Source of the DNA: Ruminococcus sp. AF41-9
GTDB lineage: Bacteria > Bacillota > Clostridia > Lachnospirales > Lachnospiraceae
NCBI RefSeq assembly: GCF_003477525.1
Contig: NZ_QUDO01000018.1
Span: 10,286-74,285, forward strand
Direction of reading: 5' to 3'
Length of the DNA stretch: 64,000 nucleotides
A program made the position numbers and the translations under genes. Every line of letters starts with the position of its first letter. Position 1 is the stretch's first letter. Below the pieces are notes generated by a model. It was not told the DNA's origin and made no database searches. It worked only from the letters and a program-made list of their open reading frames with translations. This document shows positions 30,088 to 38,401 of the stretch, in pieces.

Positions 30088-32358
30088 ATGGTAGATATGG
30101 TAAAAAACAGTCAGAAAAAATATGGCAGACTGATCTTGGTGATTGTCAATATTCTGCTGATTCTGGCTGCTGTTTTCTCTTCTCTGATTTATTCTGATCA
30201 TATCAGGAAAGAGAAAACACAGATGGAGGTAGATGCCTTCTGTTCCACGATAGAGGGAATGAAGCAGGTTTCTGTCAGATATCTGGAGATGGAGAAGGGG
30301 TATGCAGCGAACTGGGCGGATTACATAGAAAGTCAGAATATGACAATGGATGAAGCCCTCGAATATATTAAGGAAAGCAACTCTCAGAAAGACCGATATG
30401 CGCATATTGTGGATATGGATACTTATGAGGCGCATTCCACCTATGAGAAAAATGGTGACAATTCTGTTCACTGTTATGAAGAGTTCAAAAGTGTAGGAAC
30501 TCTGACCGATCAGATCTTCTTAAAAAATATGGACCAGATGTTTGATTCGGAGGCTAACAGTATCAATGTTCTCGGCAAGTATAAAGTAAAAGAAGCCCAG
30601 ATCACGGTTGTCAGTGTCGGAACGAGAGTCACGCTGCGGACAGAGGGAAATGATACGAAGGACTATCTTCTGCTGCGTGTGATCCCGATGGAAAGCATGA
30701 GAAATATATGGGTTTTTCCTGTGGAATATACAGCGGCAGAGGTTGGGATGATCACGCAGAACGGTAACTATGTGATACAGTCTGCTTCTATGAAAGCTTA
30801 TAATTTTCTGGAATTTATCCGTACTTATAATTTTGAAAACGATTATAACAGAGTCAATGATCTGGAAAAGAGACTTCTTACTACCAAAGAGGGTCTGATG
30901 GAATACCAGGATTCCAAAGGAGAGGAGTGCTACTGGTATTATTCCGCTTTTGATGATGATTCAGGGCTGGATATTCTGGGATGTATTCCGGTGAGTGCGC
31001 TGAATACACATACTTCTAACTGGATTGCTGTTTTTCTTACCTGCGGCATTTTGCTTCTTCTGGTTCTGATCGATGGAGCTTATATTCTGAATATCAACCG
31101 GAAACTGAGAGAAACTGTGGCAGGGGCAGAATTTGCGAATCAGGCGAAAACAAGGTTCCTGTCTTCCATGTCTCATGACATCCGTACACCTATGAATGCG
31201 GTGATCGGTATGACTGATATTGCCAGAAAGTATGCAGATGATCCGGAAAAGATAAGAGAATGTCTGGATAAAGTTTCTCTTGCAAGCAGCCATCTGCTGA
31301 CACTGATCAATGACATTCTGGATATTTCCAGAATAGAAAGTGGAAATATGGTATTGAATCCGGCGATGTTTTCTGTAAAGGATCTGACGGAGAAACTGGT
31401 CAATATTGTGCTGCCGCAGATTGAGAAAAAGGAACTGGAATTCATCCATGATATTGATGATTTTAAGTATGAATATCTGGTGGCAGATGAACTGAGGCTG
31501 AATCAGATTTTTATTAACCTGTTGAATAATGCGGTGAAATATACACGGCCGGGTGGTAAAGTGAAACTGGAAATCCATGAGGAAATCATTCTGGAGGACA
31601 GCAGTAAGATCCGTCTGGTCTGCCAGATTGTGGATACAGGTATCGGAATGTCTGAGGAATTTCAGAAGACGATGTATAATTCTTTTGAGAGAGCGACGGA
31701 CAGCAGGATCAATAAGATCCAGGGTTCCGGTCTGGGGCTTGCGATTGCGAAAGAGATGGTGGAGCTGATGGATGGAACCATCGTCTGCCGAAGTGAGCTG
31801 GGAAAAGGAACAGAGTTTACGGTAATGATTGAACTTCCGGTTGTTTATGGAACGGTATCCCGTAAAGAGGAATCTGTGGCTGGAAGCACTCGTTTGAAGG
31901 GTTCTGTGGAGAATGTGGCAGAGAATGAGGCAGACAGGTTTAAGGGAATGAAAGTGCTGGTTGCGGAGGACAATGATCTGAACTGGGAGATTCTCTGTGA
32001 GCTGCTTGGTGAGCATGGAGTTCTCTGTGACAGAGCGGAAAACGGGCAGGAATGTGTGAAAATGATTTCTGCTGCGGAGGATGATACCTATGATCTGATC
32101 TTTATGGATGTGCAGATGCCGGTAATGAACGGTCGGGATGCGACACGGGAGATCAGAAAGAGTGCGAGAGAGTATGTAAGAAATATCACAGTTGTGGCGA
32201 TTACTGCGGACGCTTTTGCCGAGGATATGAAAGAATGTATGGAAGCAGGAATGAACGGACATATTTCCAAACCTGTGGACATCAGAAAAGTGCTGAATAT
32301 TCTGGAGAAAGTACAGAGGATAAAAGAGAATGACAGAAGGAGCACAGGCGAAAGATAA
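30088..32358 (+). CDS. Hybrid sensor histidine kinase/response regulator
   Basis: The 756-residue protein has TM1 at about 13-36, a 275-residue extracytoplasmic sensing region, TM2 at about 312-334, a HisKA domain with phospho-acceptor His363 in MSHDIRTPMN, a HATPase domain (NLLNNAVKYT, DTGIGM, GSGLGLAI) and a C-terminal receiver with Asp674 in FMDVQMPVMNG and a KP motif near 745. No Hpt domain is present, so a separate phosphotransfer partner or an output through the neighbours is expected. A 40-bp tandem repeat overlaps its stop codon. Confidence 0.92.
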   Translation: MVDMVKNSQKKYGRLILVIVNILLILAAVFSSLIYSDHIRKEKTQMEVDAFCSTIEGMKQVSVRYLEMEKGYAANWADYIESQNMTMDEALEYIKESNSQKDRYAHIVDMDTYEAHSTYEKNGDNSVHCYEEFKSVGTLTDQIFLKNMDQMFDSEANSINVLGKYKVKEAQITVVSVGTRVTLRTEGNDTKDYLLLRVIPMESMRNIWVFPVEYTAAEVGMITQNGNYVIQSASMKAYNFLEFIRTYNFENDYNRVNDLEKRLLTTKEGLMEYQDSKGEECYWYYSAFDDDSGLDILGCIPVSALNTHTSNWIAVFLTCGILLLLVLIDGAYILNINRKLRETVAGAEFANQAKTRFLSSMSHDIRTPMNAVIGMTDIARKYADDPEKIRECLDKVSLASSHLLTLINDILDISRIESGNMVLNPAMFSVKDLTEKLVNIVLPQIEKKELEFIHDIDDFKYEYLVADELRLNQIFINLLNNAVKYTRPGGKVKLEIHEEIILEDSSKIRLVCQIVDTGIGMSEEFQKTMYNSFERATDSRINKIQGSGLGLAIAKEMVELMDGTIVCRSELGKGTEFTVMIELPVVYGTVSRKEESVAGSTRLKGSVENVAENEADRFKGMKVLVAEDNDLNWEILCELLGEHGVLCDRAENGQECVKMISAAEDDTYDLIFMDVQMPVMNGRDATREIRKSAREYVRNITVVAITADAFAEDMKECMEAGMNGHISKPVDIRKVLNILEKVQRIKENDRRSTGER

Positions 32359-32436
32359 ACTGTGAATAAGTGACAGAAGGAGTACAGGCGAAAGGTAAAC
32401 TGTGAAAAAGTGACAGAAGAGGATACAGGCAAAAAG
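32331..32436 (+). repeat. 40-bp tandem repeat overlapping the kinase stop codon
   Basis: Two full units (32331-32370, 32371-32410) and a partial third (32411-32436) begin TGACAGAAGGAG and include AAACTGTGAA. The first unit contains the last eight codons and stop of the kinase gene, so the repeat arose by duplication of the gene end. Confidence 0.9.
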
Positions 32437-32490
32437 AAATAACTGAGGAGAAGCAGAGAAAGAAGTGGAAGAGAAGGGAAAAAGGGCTGA

Positions 32491-33816
32491 ATGATTATGA
32501 AGCGAAAAGAATGGAACAGATGGCTTGCTGTGCTCAGTGCGGCTGCGGTCACGGTGACAGGTTTTTCGGGCTGCCAGACGAAGACTGAGGAAACGAAAGA
32601 AAGCAAGGACGAAGAAACAGCGGAATTTACATCGGCTCTGGACACAGAAAAGGACGGAACTCTGGAAATTGCGGGATTTATGGGAAATTTTGAAGCACTG
32701 GATCAGGTAGTCAATAATTTTAATGAATATTATCCGAATATTTCCATCAGTTATGAACAGAACGGTGCGAATCAGCTTGCAGAGTATGTAAAGAATAATG
32801 ATTATGTGGATATTTTTATGACTGCAGAGAGCAACTTAAGTTATCCTGATGATCAGGAAGCCTATGTCGCAGATGACTGTCTGGATCTTTCCAAAGAGAA
32901 TATTGATCTGAGTGCGATTCAGGATGAGATGGTGGAATGTGGTACAGTAGATGGAAAAATCCTCAGAATCCCAATCATGGAGAATACGTTTGGCATGGTG
33001 GTCAATAAAACACTTTTGCAGAATGAAGGTCTGGATGTTCCGACAAATTATGAGGAATTTCTGGAAGTGCTGAAGGCGTTAAAGGAGAAAGGCTACACGC
33101 CGATTCAGGGCTCCAAGGTTCATGTTTATTCTGAGATGGTTGCAAACATGGCACTGTCGCAGATCGGAACGGATGAAGAACTGCTTAAGAAGCTGAATGA
33201 CGGAGATGGAAGTGCAGTGGATGTACTTCGTCCTGCATATGAAAGACTTGGAGAGATCATTCAGAATGGTTATACAGATGCAGCATTAAATGAGACTTAT
33301 CCGATGGACAATTATGACCTGGCAATCCTTAAATTTTTTGAAGGGGATGTTCCTTTCTGGATCTGCAGTACAGAGTGTGTAAGCGGAATGAAGAAGAGGG
33401 AATCCAAGTCAGAAGCATTTAGCAAGGATCCGTTTGAGTATCAGTTTCTGTATGTTCCGTTTGGGGATGAAGGCGGATTTGAGTACATGGAGTCCTGGAA
33501 TGGTTTTTCTGTAAATAAAGGCAGTGACAATAAGGATTATGCAGTGGAATTTATGAGATTCCTGACAACAGAAGAACAGATCAATGTGATGGCTTCTGTC
33601 AAAGGAATGCCTTCCGTAGCGAAGAACAGTGATGATGAGAAATATGCCGGAATCCAGAATGATGAACTGATCGAGAGAAGTTATATGGACAAAGGTGAGA
33701 TGAAAAACAGCGTAAAAAGCTGTGTGGCAGACGTTGCCAATCAGTACGGAAGCGGTGCTTTTACAGATACAGATGATGCTATGAAGGATCTTGAGAGAAG
33801 AATTTCTGAACAGTAA
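32491..33816 (+). CDS. Extracellular solute-binding lipoprotein (ABC family 1)
   Basis: The 441-residue protein has a lipoprotein signal ending in the lipobox FSGC (Cys28), a charged linker (KTEETKESKDEETAE) and the SBP family 1 fold common for sugar binding (MGNFEALDQVVNNFNEYYP, MENTFGMVVNKTLL, FWICSTECVSG). No permease or ATPase gene is beside it; it sits between a hybrid kinase and a GGDEF/EAL protein. It may therefore serve as a ligand-presenting partner of the kinase, though a distant permease is equally possible. Confidence 0.85.
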   Translation: MIMKRKEWNRWLAVLSAAAVTVTGFSGCQTKTEETKESKDEETAEFTSALDTEKDGTLEIAGFMGNFEALDQVVNNFNEYYPNISISYEQNGANQLAEYVKNNDYVDIFMTAESNLSYPDDQEAYVADDCLDLSKENIDLSAIQDEMVECGTVDGKILRIPIMENTFGMVVNKTLLQNEGLDVPTNYEEFLEVLKALKEKGYTPIQGSKVHVYSEMVANMALSQIGTDEELLKKLNDGDGSAVDVLRPAYERLGEIIQNGYTDAALNETYPMDNYDLAILKFFEGDVPFWICSTECVSGMKKRESKSEAFSKDPFEYQFLYVPFGDEGGFEYMESWNGFSVNKGSDNKDYAVEFMRFLTTEEQINVMASVKGMPSVAKNSDDEKYAGIQNDELIERSYMDKGEMKNSVKSCVADVANQYGSGAFTDTDDAMKDLERRISEQ

Positions 33817-33887
33817 ATGAAGAAAAAATCTATGATGGGATGCGGGGAAAAGAGTATACGATGATCGCAGAAAAGATAAAAAATTTC

Positions 33888-33896
33888 GGGGGGGGG
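33888..33896 (+). promoter_or_regulatory. G9 tract acting as ribosome site of the GGDEF/EAL gene
   Basis: Nine consecutive G end six bases before the ATG at 33903, exactly where a Shine-Dalgarno sequence belongs. Slippage in such a run could change the spacing or strength of translation initiation. It is also a likely place for sequencing error in run length. Confidence 0.7.
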
Positions 33897-33902
33897 ATTT
33901 AC

Positions 33903-35564
33903 ATGGATAACGAGAAAATAGTATTTGATGATCTGATAAAATATGGGGAAGCATATTCCTCCAGCATGAATGATTATCTTTATGCCTATGATATTTTAAA
34001 TGATGTATACTATATTTCCGGCAGGGCGGTGGAACGTTTCAGGATTCCCTCCTCAGTATTTGACAAGGTTATGGAAACGCATGAGAAGTTTGTCTGCCCG
34101 GACGACTGGAAAGCGTTTCAGGAGGAATTTGCACAGATTCTTTCCGGCAAAAAGACGCACCACAATATGGTCTACCGGTGGATGGACCATGAGGGAAAAC
34201 CAATCTGGATCAATTGCAGGGGAGACATGGTCTTTGATGAAGATGGAACCATGCACTATCTGATCGGATGCATCAATGAGATCGGGGCGGACCCGATGGC
34301 AGATAATACAAGTGGCCTGCTGCGTGACAAGGTATTCAGTACCCTTCTGGAAAAGAGGAATGGCTTTTTCCATGGATATATCCTGCGCGTGGGGATTGAT
34401 GAATTTAAGAAGCTGAATGAGAGACTGGGAACTTCTTACGGAGATAAGATCATCCGCGGAGTTGCAGACTGCATTAAGGAATGTTTCGAGTCAGGAGAGC
34501 AGGTGTACCGTATTATCGGGGATGAATATCTTATCGTAAATGATAATGGAGGAACTGCACAGGACGGAATTGAGCTTTACAATAAGATCAGAATCAGCAT
34601 TGAACGTTTGCTGGAGAGACTGCATTATAAAGTAGTGTTTACGATCTCCGGTGGCCTTGTGAGCAATGACGGGACAGAAAAGCTGGATTATACAGTGATG
34701 GAAAAGAAGTCCCTGTTTGCCTTAAACTATGCCAAGGAACTGGGACGGAATCAGGTTTATGTCTATGAGGAAGCGGACTATGAGAAATTTTTAAGAGAAC
34801 GCGAGCTCACCAGGGAACTGAGAACGTCAGTGACCCTTGGATATCAGGGATTTTCGCTGAATTATCAGCCAATCGTGGAGCTGGAAACACAGAAACTGTA
34901 TGCAGCGGAAGCACTGCTTCGTTTCCATACTTCCACAGGAGAGTTTATCTCACCCGTAGAGTTTGTACCGCTTCTGGAGAAATGCGGCCTGATCATTCCG
35001 GTAGGAAGATGGATCATGGATACAGCCATGACGATGTGTGAAGAGTGCAGGAAATTTTATCCGGAATTTAAGATCAGCATTAATCTTTCCTATATTCAGT
35101 TATTGAAAAGTGCGCTGGTGGAAGATTTCTATACCATTCTGGACAGACATTCTCTTTCCGCAGACAGCATTATCCTGGAACTGACGGAGAGCGGATATCT
35201 GGAAACTTCTCAGAATGTTATGAATATATGGCGGAACTTTAAGGAAATCGGAGTCTGTATTGCGATGGATGATTTCGGAACCGGATATTCCAATCTGAAA
35301 AATATCGGAATACTTTCCCCGAATACGGTGAAAATTGACCGCAGTTTTACCATGCAGGCTTTACAGAATGAATATGAACATAAACTGCTGGAGCACATCA
35401 TAGATATGATCCACAGCCTGAATCTAAAGGTGGTCGTGGAAGGAATCGAGACAGCGGAAGAACTGAAAGAGATTTCGCACATGAAACCGGATTACATTCA
35501 GGGATATTATTACAGCAAACCATGTACATCACAGCAGTTTAAAGAAAAATATCATATTGCATAA
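33903..35564 (+). CDS. PAS-GGDEF-EAL protein, cyclic di-GMP turnover
   Basis: This 553-residue cytoplasmic protein has a PAS-like N-terminus (about 1-125), a GGDEF domain whose signature reads IGDEY (205-209) and an EAL domain with EALLR at 336-340, DDFGTGYSNL and KIDRSF. The EAL residues look complete, whereas the first Gly of GGDEF is replaced by Ile, so cyclic di-GMP breakdown is the more likely activity and the GGDEF part may bind GTP as a regulator. The start at 33903 is chosen because the G9 run is directly upstream; the frame is open earlier. Confidence 0.88.
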   Translation: MDNEKIVFDDLIKYGEAYSSSMNDYLYAYDILNDVYYISGRAVERFRIPSSVFDKVMETHEKFVCPDDWKAFQEEFAQILSGKKTHHNMVYRWMDHEGKPIWINCRGDMVFDEDGTMHYLIGCINEIGADPMADNTSGLLRDKVFSTLLEKRNGFFHGYILRVGIDEFKKLNERLGTSYGDKIIRGVADCIKECFESGEQVYRIIGDEYLIVNDNGGTAQDGIELYNKIRISIERLLERLHYKVVFTISGGLVSNDGTEKLDYTVMEKKSLFALNYAKELGRNQVYVYEEADYEKFLRERELTRELRTSVTLGYQGFSLNYQPIVELETQKLYAAEALLRFHTSTGEFISPVEFVPLLEKCGLIIPVGRWIMDTAMTMCEECRKFYPEFKISINLSYIQLLKSALVEDFYTILDRHSLSADSIILELTESGYLETSQNVMNIWRNFKEIGVCIAMDDFGTGYSNLKNIGILSPNTVKIDRSFTMQALQNEYEHKLLEHIIDMIHSLNLKVVVEGIETAEELKEISHMKPDYIQGYYYSKPCTSQQFKEKYHIA

Positions 35565-35580
35565 TTTGCAGACAGCAGGT

Positions 35581-35605
35581 CAGGGGCAGAAGATTTTCGC
35601 CCCTG
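35581..35605 (+). terminator. Weak terminator after the GGDEF/EAL gene
   Basis: CAGGGGC and GCCCCTG form a perfect 7-bp stem with an 11-base loop. The T run after it is poor. Confidence 0.5.
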
Positions 35606-35652
35606 GCATTATAATGTTATAAAAATCATACAGACATGAAAGGAAGAGAAAA

Positions 35653-36672
35653 ATGGAGAAAAATCTTGAATTTATCGGGGAGCAGTTAAAGAATCTGACT
35701 GCGATTCCAAGCCCGTCCAGCTATACAAAAAAGGCAGCAGAATATCTGCTGACAACATTAAAAGAAATGGGATACGAGCCGGAACTTTCCAATAAGGGAA
35801 ATGTGCTGGTAACGATTGGCGGAGAGGGAAATCCACTGGTTCTGGCATCTCACATTGACACACTGGGAGCAATGGTACGTTCCATAAAAGACAACGGACG
35901 CCTTCGCCCGACCACTCTGGGCGGTCATCAGTGGAGAACCGCAGACGGAGAAAACTGTACCATTCACACCAGAGACGGCAGAGTTTACACAGGAGTCGTA
36001 CTGAATACAGAGCCTTCCGCACATGTGGCAGATGAGAAAGTGGAACAGACAGAAGAAAACATGGAGATTCTGCTGGATGAGAATGTAGAGTCAAAAGAGG
36101 ATGCTGAGAATCTGGGAATCCAGGTTGGAGATATCATTGCCATGGATCCCCGCACAGTGATTACAGAAAGCGGATATATTAAAAGCCGTTTTCTGGATGA
36201 CAAACTTTCCGCAGCCATTCTTCTGGGACTTGCAAAAGCTGTGAAGGAAGAAGAACTTACCCTGAACCGAAAAGTTTCCTTATTATTTACTGTTTATGAG
36301 GAAGTAGGACACGGCGGAAGTTTCGTACCGGCAGACACGGAAGAAATGATCTCTGTAGATATGGGATGTGTGGGAGCTGACCTTGGATGCACAGAACGCA
36401 TGGTGTCCATCTGTGCAAAAGACTCCGGCGGCCCGTACAATTACGACCTGATCACAGCACTGGTCAATACGGCAAAGGCGCACAATCTGGATTTCGCAAT
36501 CGACGTTTATCCGCACTACGGTTCCGATGTAGAAGCAACCTTACGTGCAGGATATGACATCCGCCACGGCCTCATCGGCCCGGGAGTATATGCCTCCCAT
36601 AATTACGAACGTTCTCATATGGACGGAGTAAGAAATACTTATGAACTCGTAAAAGCATACGTGACAGAATAA
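35653..36672 (+). CDS. M42-family metallo-aminopeptidase
   Basis: The 339-residue cytoplasmic enzyme shows the co-catalytic metal ligands of the M42 family: His67 and Asp69 in ASHIDTLG, an Asp in SRFLDDKLS, the catalytic Glu in YEEVGHGG and a final His in SHNYERSH. It removes N-terminal residues from peptides. Its length is usual for the family (about 340-360). GGAAGAG precedes the ATG. It stands alone between two terminators. Confidence 0.92.
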   Translation: MEKNLEFIGEQLKNLTAIPSPSSYTKKAAEYLLTTLKEMGYEPELSNKGNVLVTIGGEGNPLVLASHIDTLGAMVRSIKDNGRLRPTTLGGHQWRTADGENCTIHTRDGRVYTGVVLNTEPSAHVADEKVEQTEENMEILLDENVESKEDAENLGIQVGDIIAMDPRTVITESGYIKSRFLDDKLSAAILLGLAKAVKEEELTLNRKVSLLFTVYEEVGHGGSFVPADTEEMISVDMGCVGADLGCTERMVSICAKDSGGPYNYDLITALVNTAKAHNLDFAIDVYPHYGSDVEATLRAGYDIRHGLIGPGVYASHNYERSHMDGVRNTYELVKAYVTE

Positions 36673-36754
36673 GAAAGATAACTATAGTTAATGCTTAACA
36701 GCCTGCTGTTCTGCAAATGTTCTGCAAAGTTGTTGAGCCGACTTACAGTAAAAT

Positions 36755-36808
36755 AAAAATCTGCGAAAGATACATTTATCTGATTTCCTGTATCTTCCGC
36801 AGATTTTT
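36755..36808 (+). terminator. Terminator of the M42 peptidase gene
   Basis: AAAAATCTGCG (36755-36765) pairs with CGCAGATTTTT (36798-36808), extended by AGATAC/GTATCT inside. Confidence 0.8.
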
Positions 36809-36854
36809 CTATATCACAGAAAATTTATCCGGTAATATTCCTGTGATATAAAAG

Positions 36855-36886
36855 TTCTTCGGCAGGATCACCCTGCGGCGAAGAAG
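36855..36886 (-). terminator. Terminator of thrH
   Basis: TTCTTCG-CAGG pairs with CCTG-CGAAGAA around a short loop five bases after the thrH stop on the minus strand; the following minus-strand bases are AACTTTTA. Confidence 0.55.
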
Positions 36887-36890
36887 TGTT

Positions 36891-37493
36891 TTATTTCATT
36901 GCATTTTTGATAGCAGCCAGCAGTTCATCATACTCTTCATAAGCCGGGATATCCGGATAATCTGCTTTGATCTTATCTGTACTTCTGAACAGGAAACCAG
37001 CCTTGCTTGCCTGGATCATACCAAGGTCGTTGTAGGAATCACCGCTTGCGATAGTATCAAATCCGATAGACTGTAACGCTTTTACAGTGGTTAACTTAGA
37101 CTGCTCAACTCTCATCTTAAAGCCTGTGATCTCACCATTTTCAGCAACTTCAAGTGTATTGCAGAATAAAGTAGGTCTGCCAAGTTTCTCCATCAGAGGT
37201 GCTGCAAACTGTGTGAAAGTATCACTGATCAGAATGACCTGAGAGAAAGAACGAAGTTCATCCAGAAATTCTTTAGCACCCGGAAGCGGATCAATCTTTG
37301 CGATAACATCCTGAATCTCTTTCAGACCAAGACCATGTTCCTTCAGAATGCCAAGTCTCCAGTTCATCAGCTTATCATAATCCGGCTCATCACGGGTTGT
37401 TTTCTTTAATTCCGGGATTCCACTTGCCTCTGCAAACGCGATCCAGATTTCAGGTACCAGTACGCCTTCTACGTCAAGACATGTAATATACAT
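36891..37493 (-). CDS. thrH: Phosphoserine phosphatase/homoserine phosphotransferase ThrH
   Basis: The 200-residue HAD-superfamily enzyme has motif I DVEGVLVPEIW (nucleophile Asp7), motif II ISDTF, the Lys of motif III near KLTTVKAL and motif IV SGDSYNDLGM. The VLVPEIW stretch is distinctive for ThrH, which removes phosphate from phosphoserine and can pass it to homoserine. The start follows GAGGAGGAAA. It is transcribed divergently from the marR-ABC operon. Confidence 0.9.
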   Translation of the reverse strand: MYITCLDVEGVLVPEIWIAFAEASGIPELKKTTRDEPDYDKLMNWRLGILKEHGLGLKEIQDVIAKIDPLPGAKEFLDELRSFSQVILISDTFTQFAAPLMEKLGRPTLFCNTLEVAENGEITGFKMRVEQSKLTTVKALQSIGFDTIASGDSYNDLGMIQASKAGFLFRSTDKIKADYPDIPAYEEYDELLAAIKNAMK

Positions 37494-37712
37494 AATAATA
37501 TTTCCTCCTCATATCCATTGTTGACTTTTACATTTTATCGCTGTACTCAATGAAATTATCTTACCATATTCTTTTGCGGGTTGCAATTCTAAAATTCCAG
37601 CAGCGTATCTTTATTACGGTGAATGTCTGGAGACAAGCTTTTATTTTTTTACTTTCTGCCTTGCACTCCCAGACCAGATTTTTTGGGGGGCGTCCGAATT
37701 TAAAAAAAGAAG

Positions 37713-37741
37713 TTGACAACTCATCTATGTGTCTTTATAAT
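37713..37741 (+). promoter_or_regulatory. Consensus promoter of the marR-ABC exporter operon
   Basis: TTGACA (37713-37718) and TATAAT (37736-37741) are 17 bases apart, a perfect sigma-A match. Such a strong promoter fits a gene set normally held off by its own repressor. Confidence 0.9.
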
Positions 37742-37748
37742 AGTAAAA

Positions 37749-37779
37749 AGTTAGGACACGAACTATTAGGAGGCTAACT
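37749..37779 (+). promoter_or_regulatory. Candidate MarR operator
   Basis: AGTTAG (37749-37754) and CTAACT (37774-37779) are inverted arms just downstream of the -10 box, with TTAGGA and TTAGGAGG between them. Position over the transcription start suggests autorepression; this is inference. Confidence 0.4.
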
Positions 37780-37819
37780 AATTAGCAAAATTATCAGCAA
37801 AAAGGAGGAGGTGTAAAGC

Positions 37820-38299
37820 GTGGATGAAGAGCTGAAAATCAAAGTAGAAGATATGCACATGGGAAGACTGATCGGTATTCTTTCTCATCAGATGGTGCGA
37901 AACAGAAATAATCCGTCAGATGTAATGAAATCCGATGAACTGACTGCAATGCAGAAACATGTGCTGAAGTTTATTCTTCTGGAAACTTTGCACCGGGATC
38001 TTTATCAGAAGGATATCGAAGAAGAATTTCAGATACGGAAATCAACCGCAACAGGTACCCTTCAGCTAATGGAAAAGAAAGGCTTTATTTACAGAGAATG
38101 TGAAAAACAGGACGGACGCCTGAAACGGATCATACCAACCGATAAGGCAAAAGATATCCTTCCGGCAATCCTGGAACATATTGATGAGACAGAACGCTGT
38201 CTGGAAAAAGGAATCTCAAAAGAAGATGTGGCCCTGTGTAAACAGGTTCTCTGGATGATGCACAAAAATCTGGAAGAAATGCAGCGAAAACAAGACTGA
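37820..38299 (+). CDS. MarR-family transcriptional regulator
   Basis: The 159-residue protein has the winged-helix core of MarR: YQKDIEEEFQIRKSTATGTL as the recognition helix region, then the wing EKKGFIYRECEKQDGRLKRI with its conserved Asp-x-Arg. Initiation is at GTG 37820 after AAAGGAGGAGGTG. It precedes two ABC exporter genes and very likely represses them until a drug-like ligand binds. Confidence 0.9.
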   Translation: MDEELKIKVEDMHMGRLIGILSHQMVRNRNNPSDVMKSDELTAMQKHVLKFILLETLHRDLYQKDIEEEFQIRKSTATGTLQLMEKKGFIYRECEKQDGRLKRIIPTDKAKDILPAILEHIDETERCLEKGISKEDVALCKQVLWMMHKNLEEMQRKQD

Positions 38300-38401
38300 A
38301 ATCCAAAAACAAAGTTGAAATTCAGAAATAAAACTGAAAAACAAAAACGAGAAGAAAAACAAAAACAGTAAAAATCAATAATCAAGGAGGACATCGAAAA
38401 G

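Noticed and set aside
30961..32262. 433-codon open frame on the minus strand
   Set aside because: It is antisense to the histidine kinase; the His/Ile-rich translation is typical of a shadow frame and no domain is visible.
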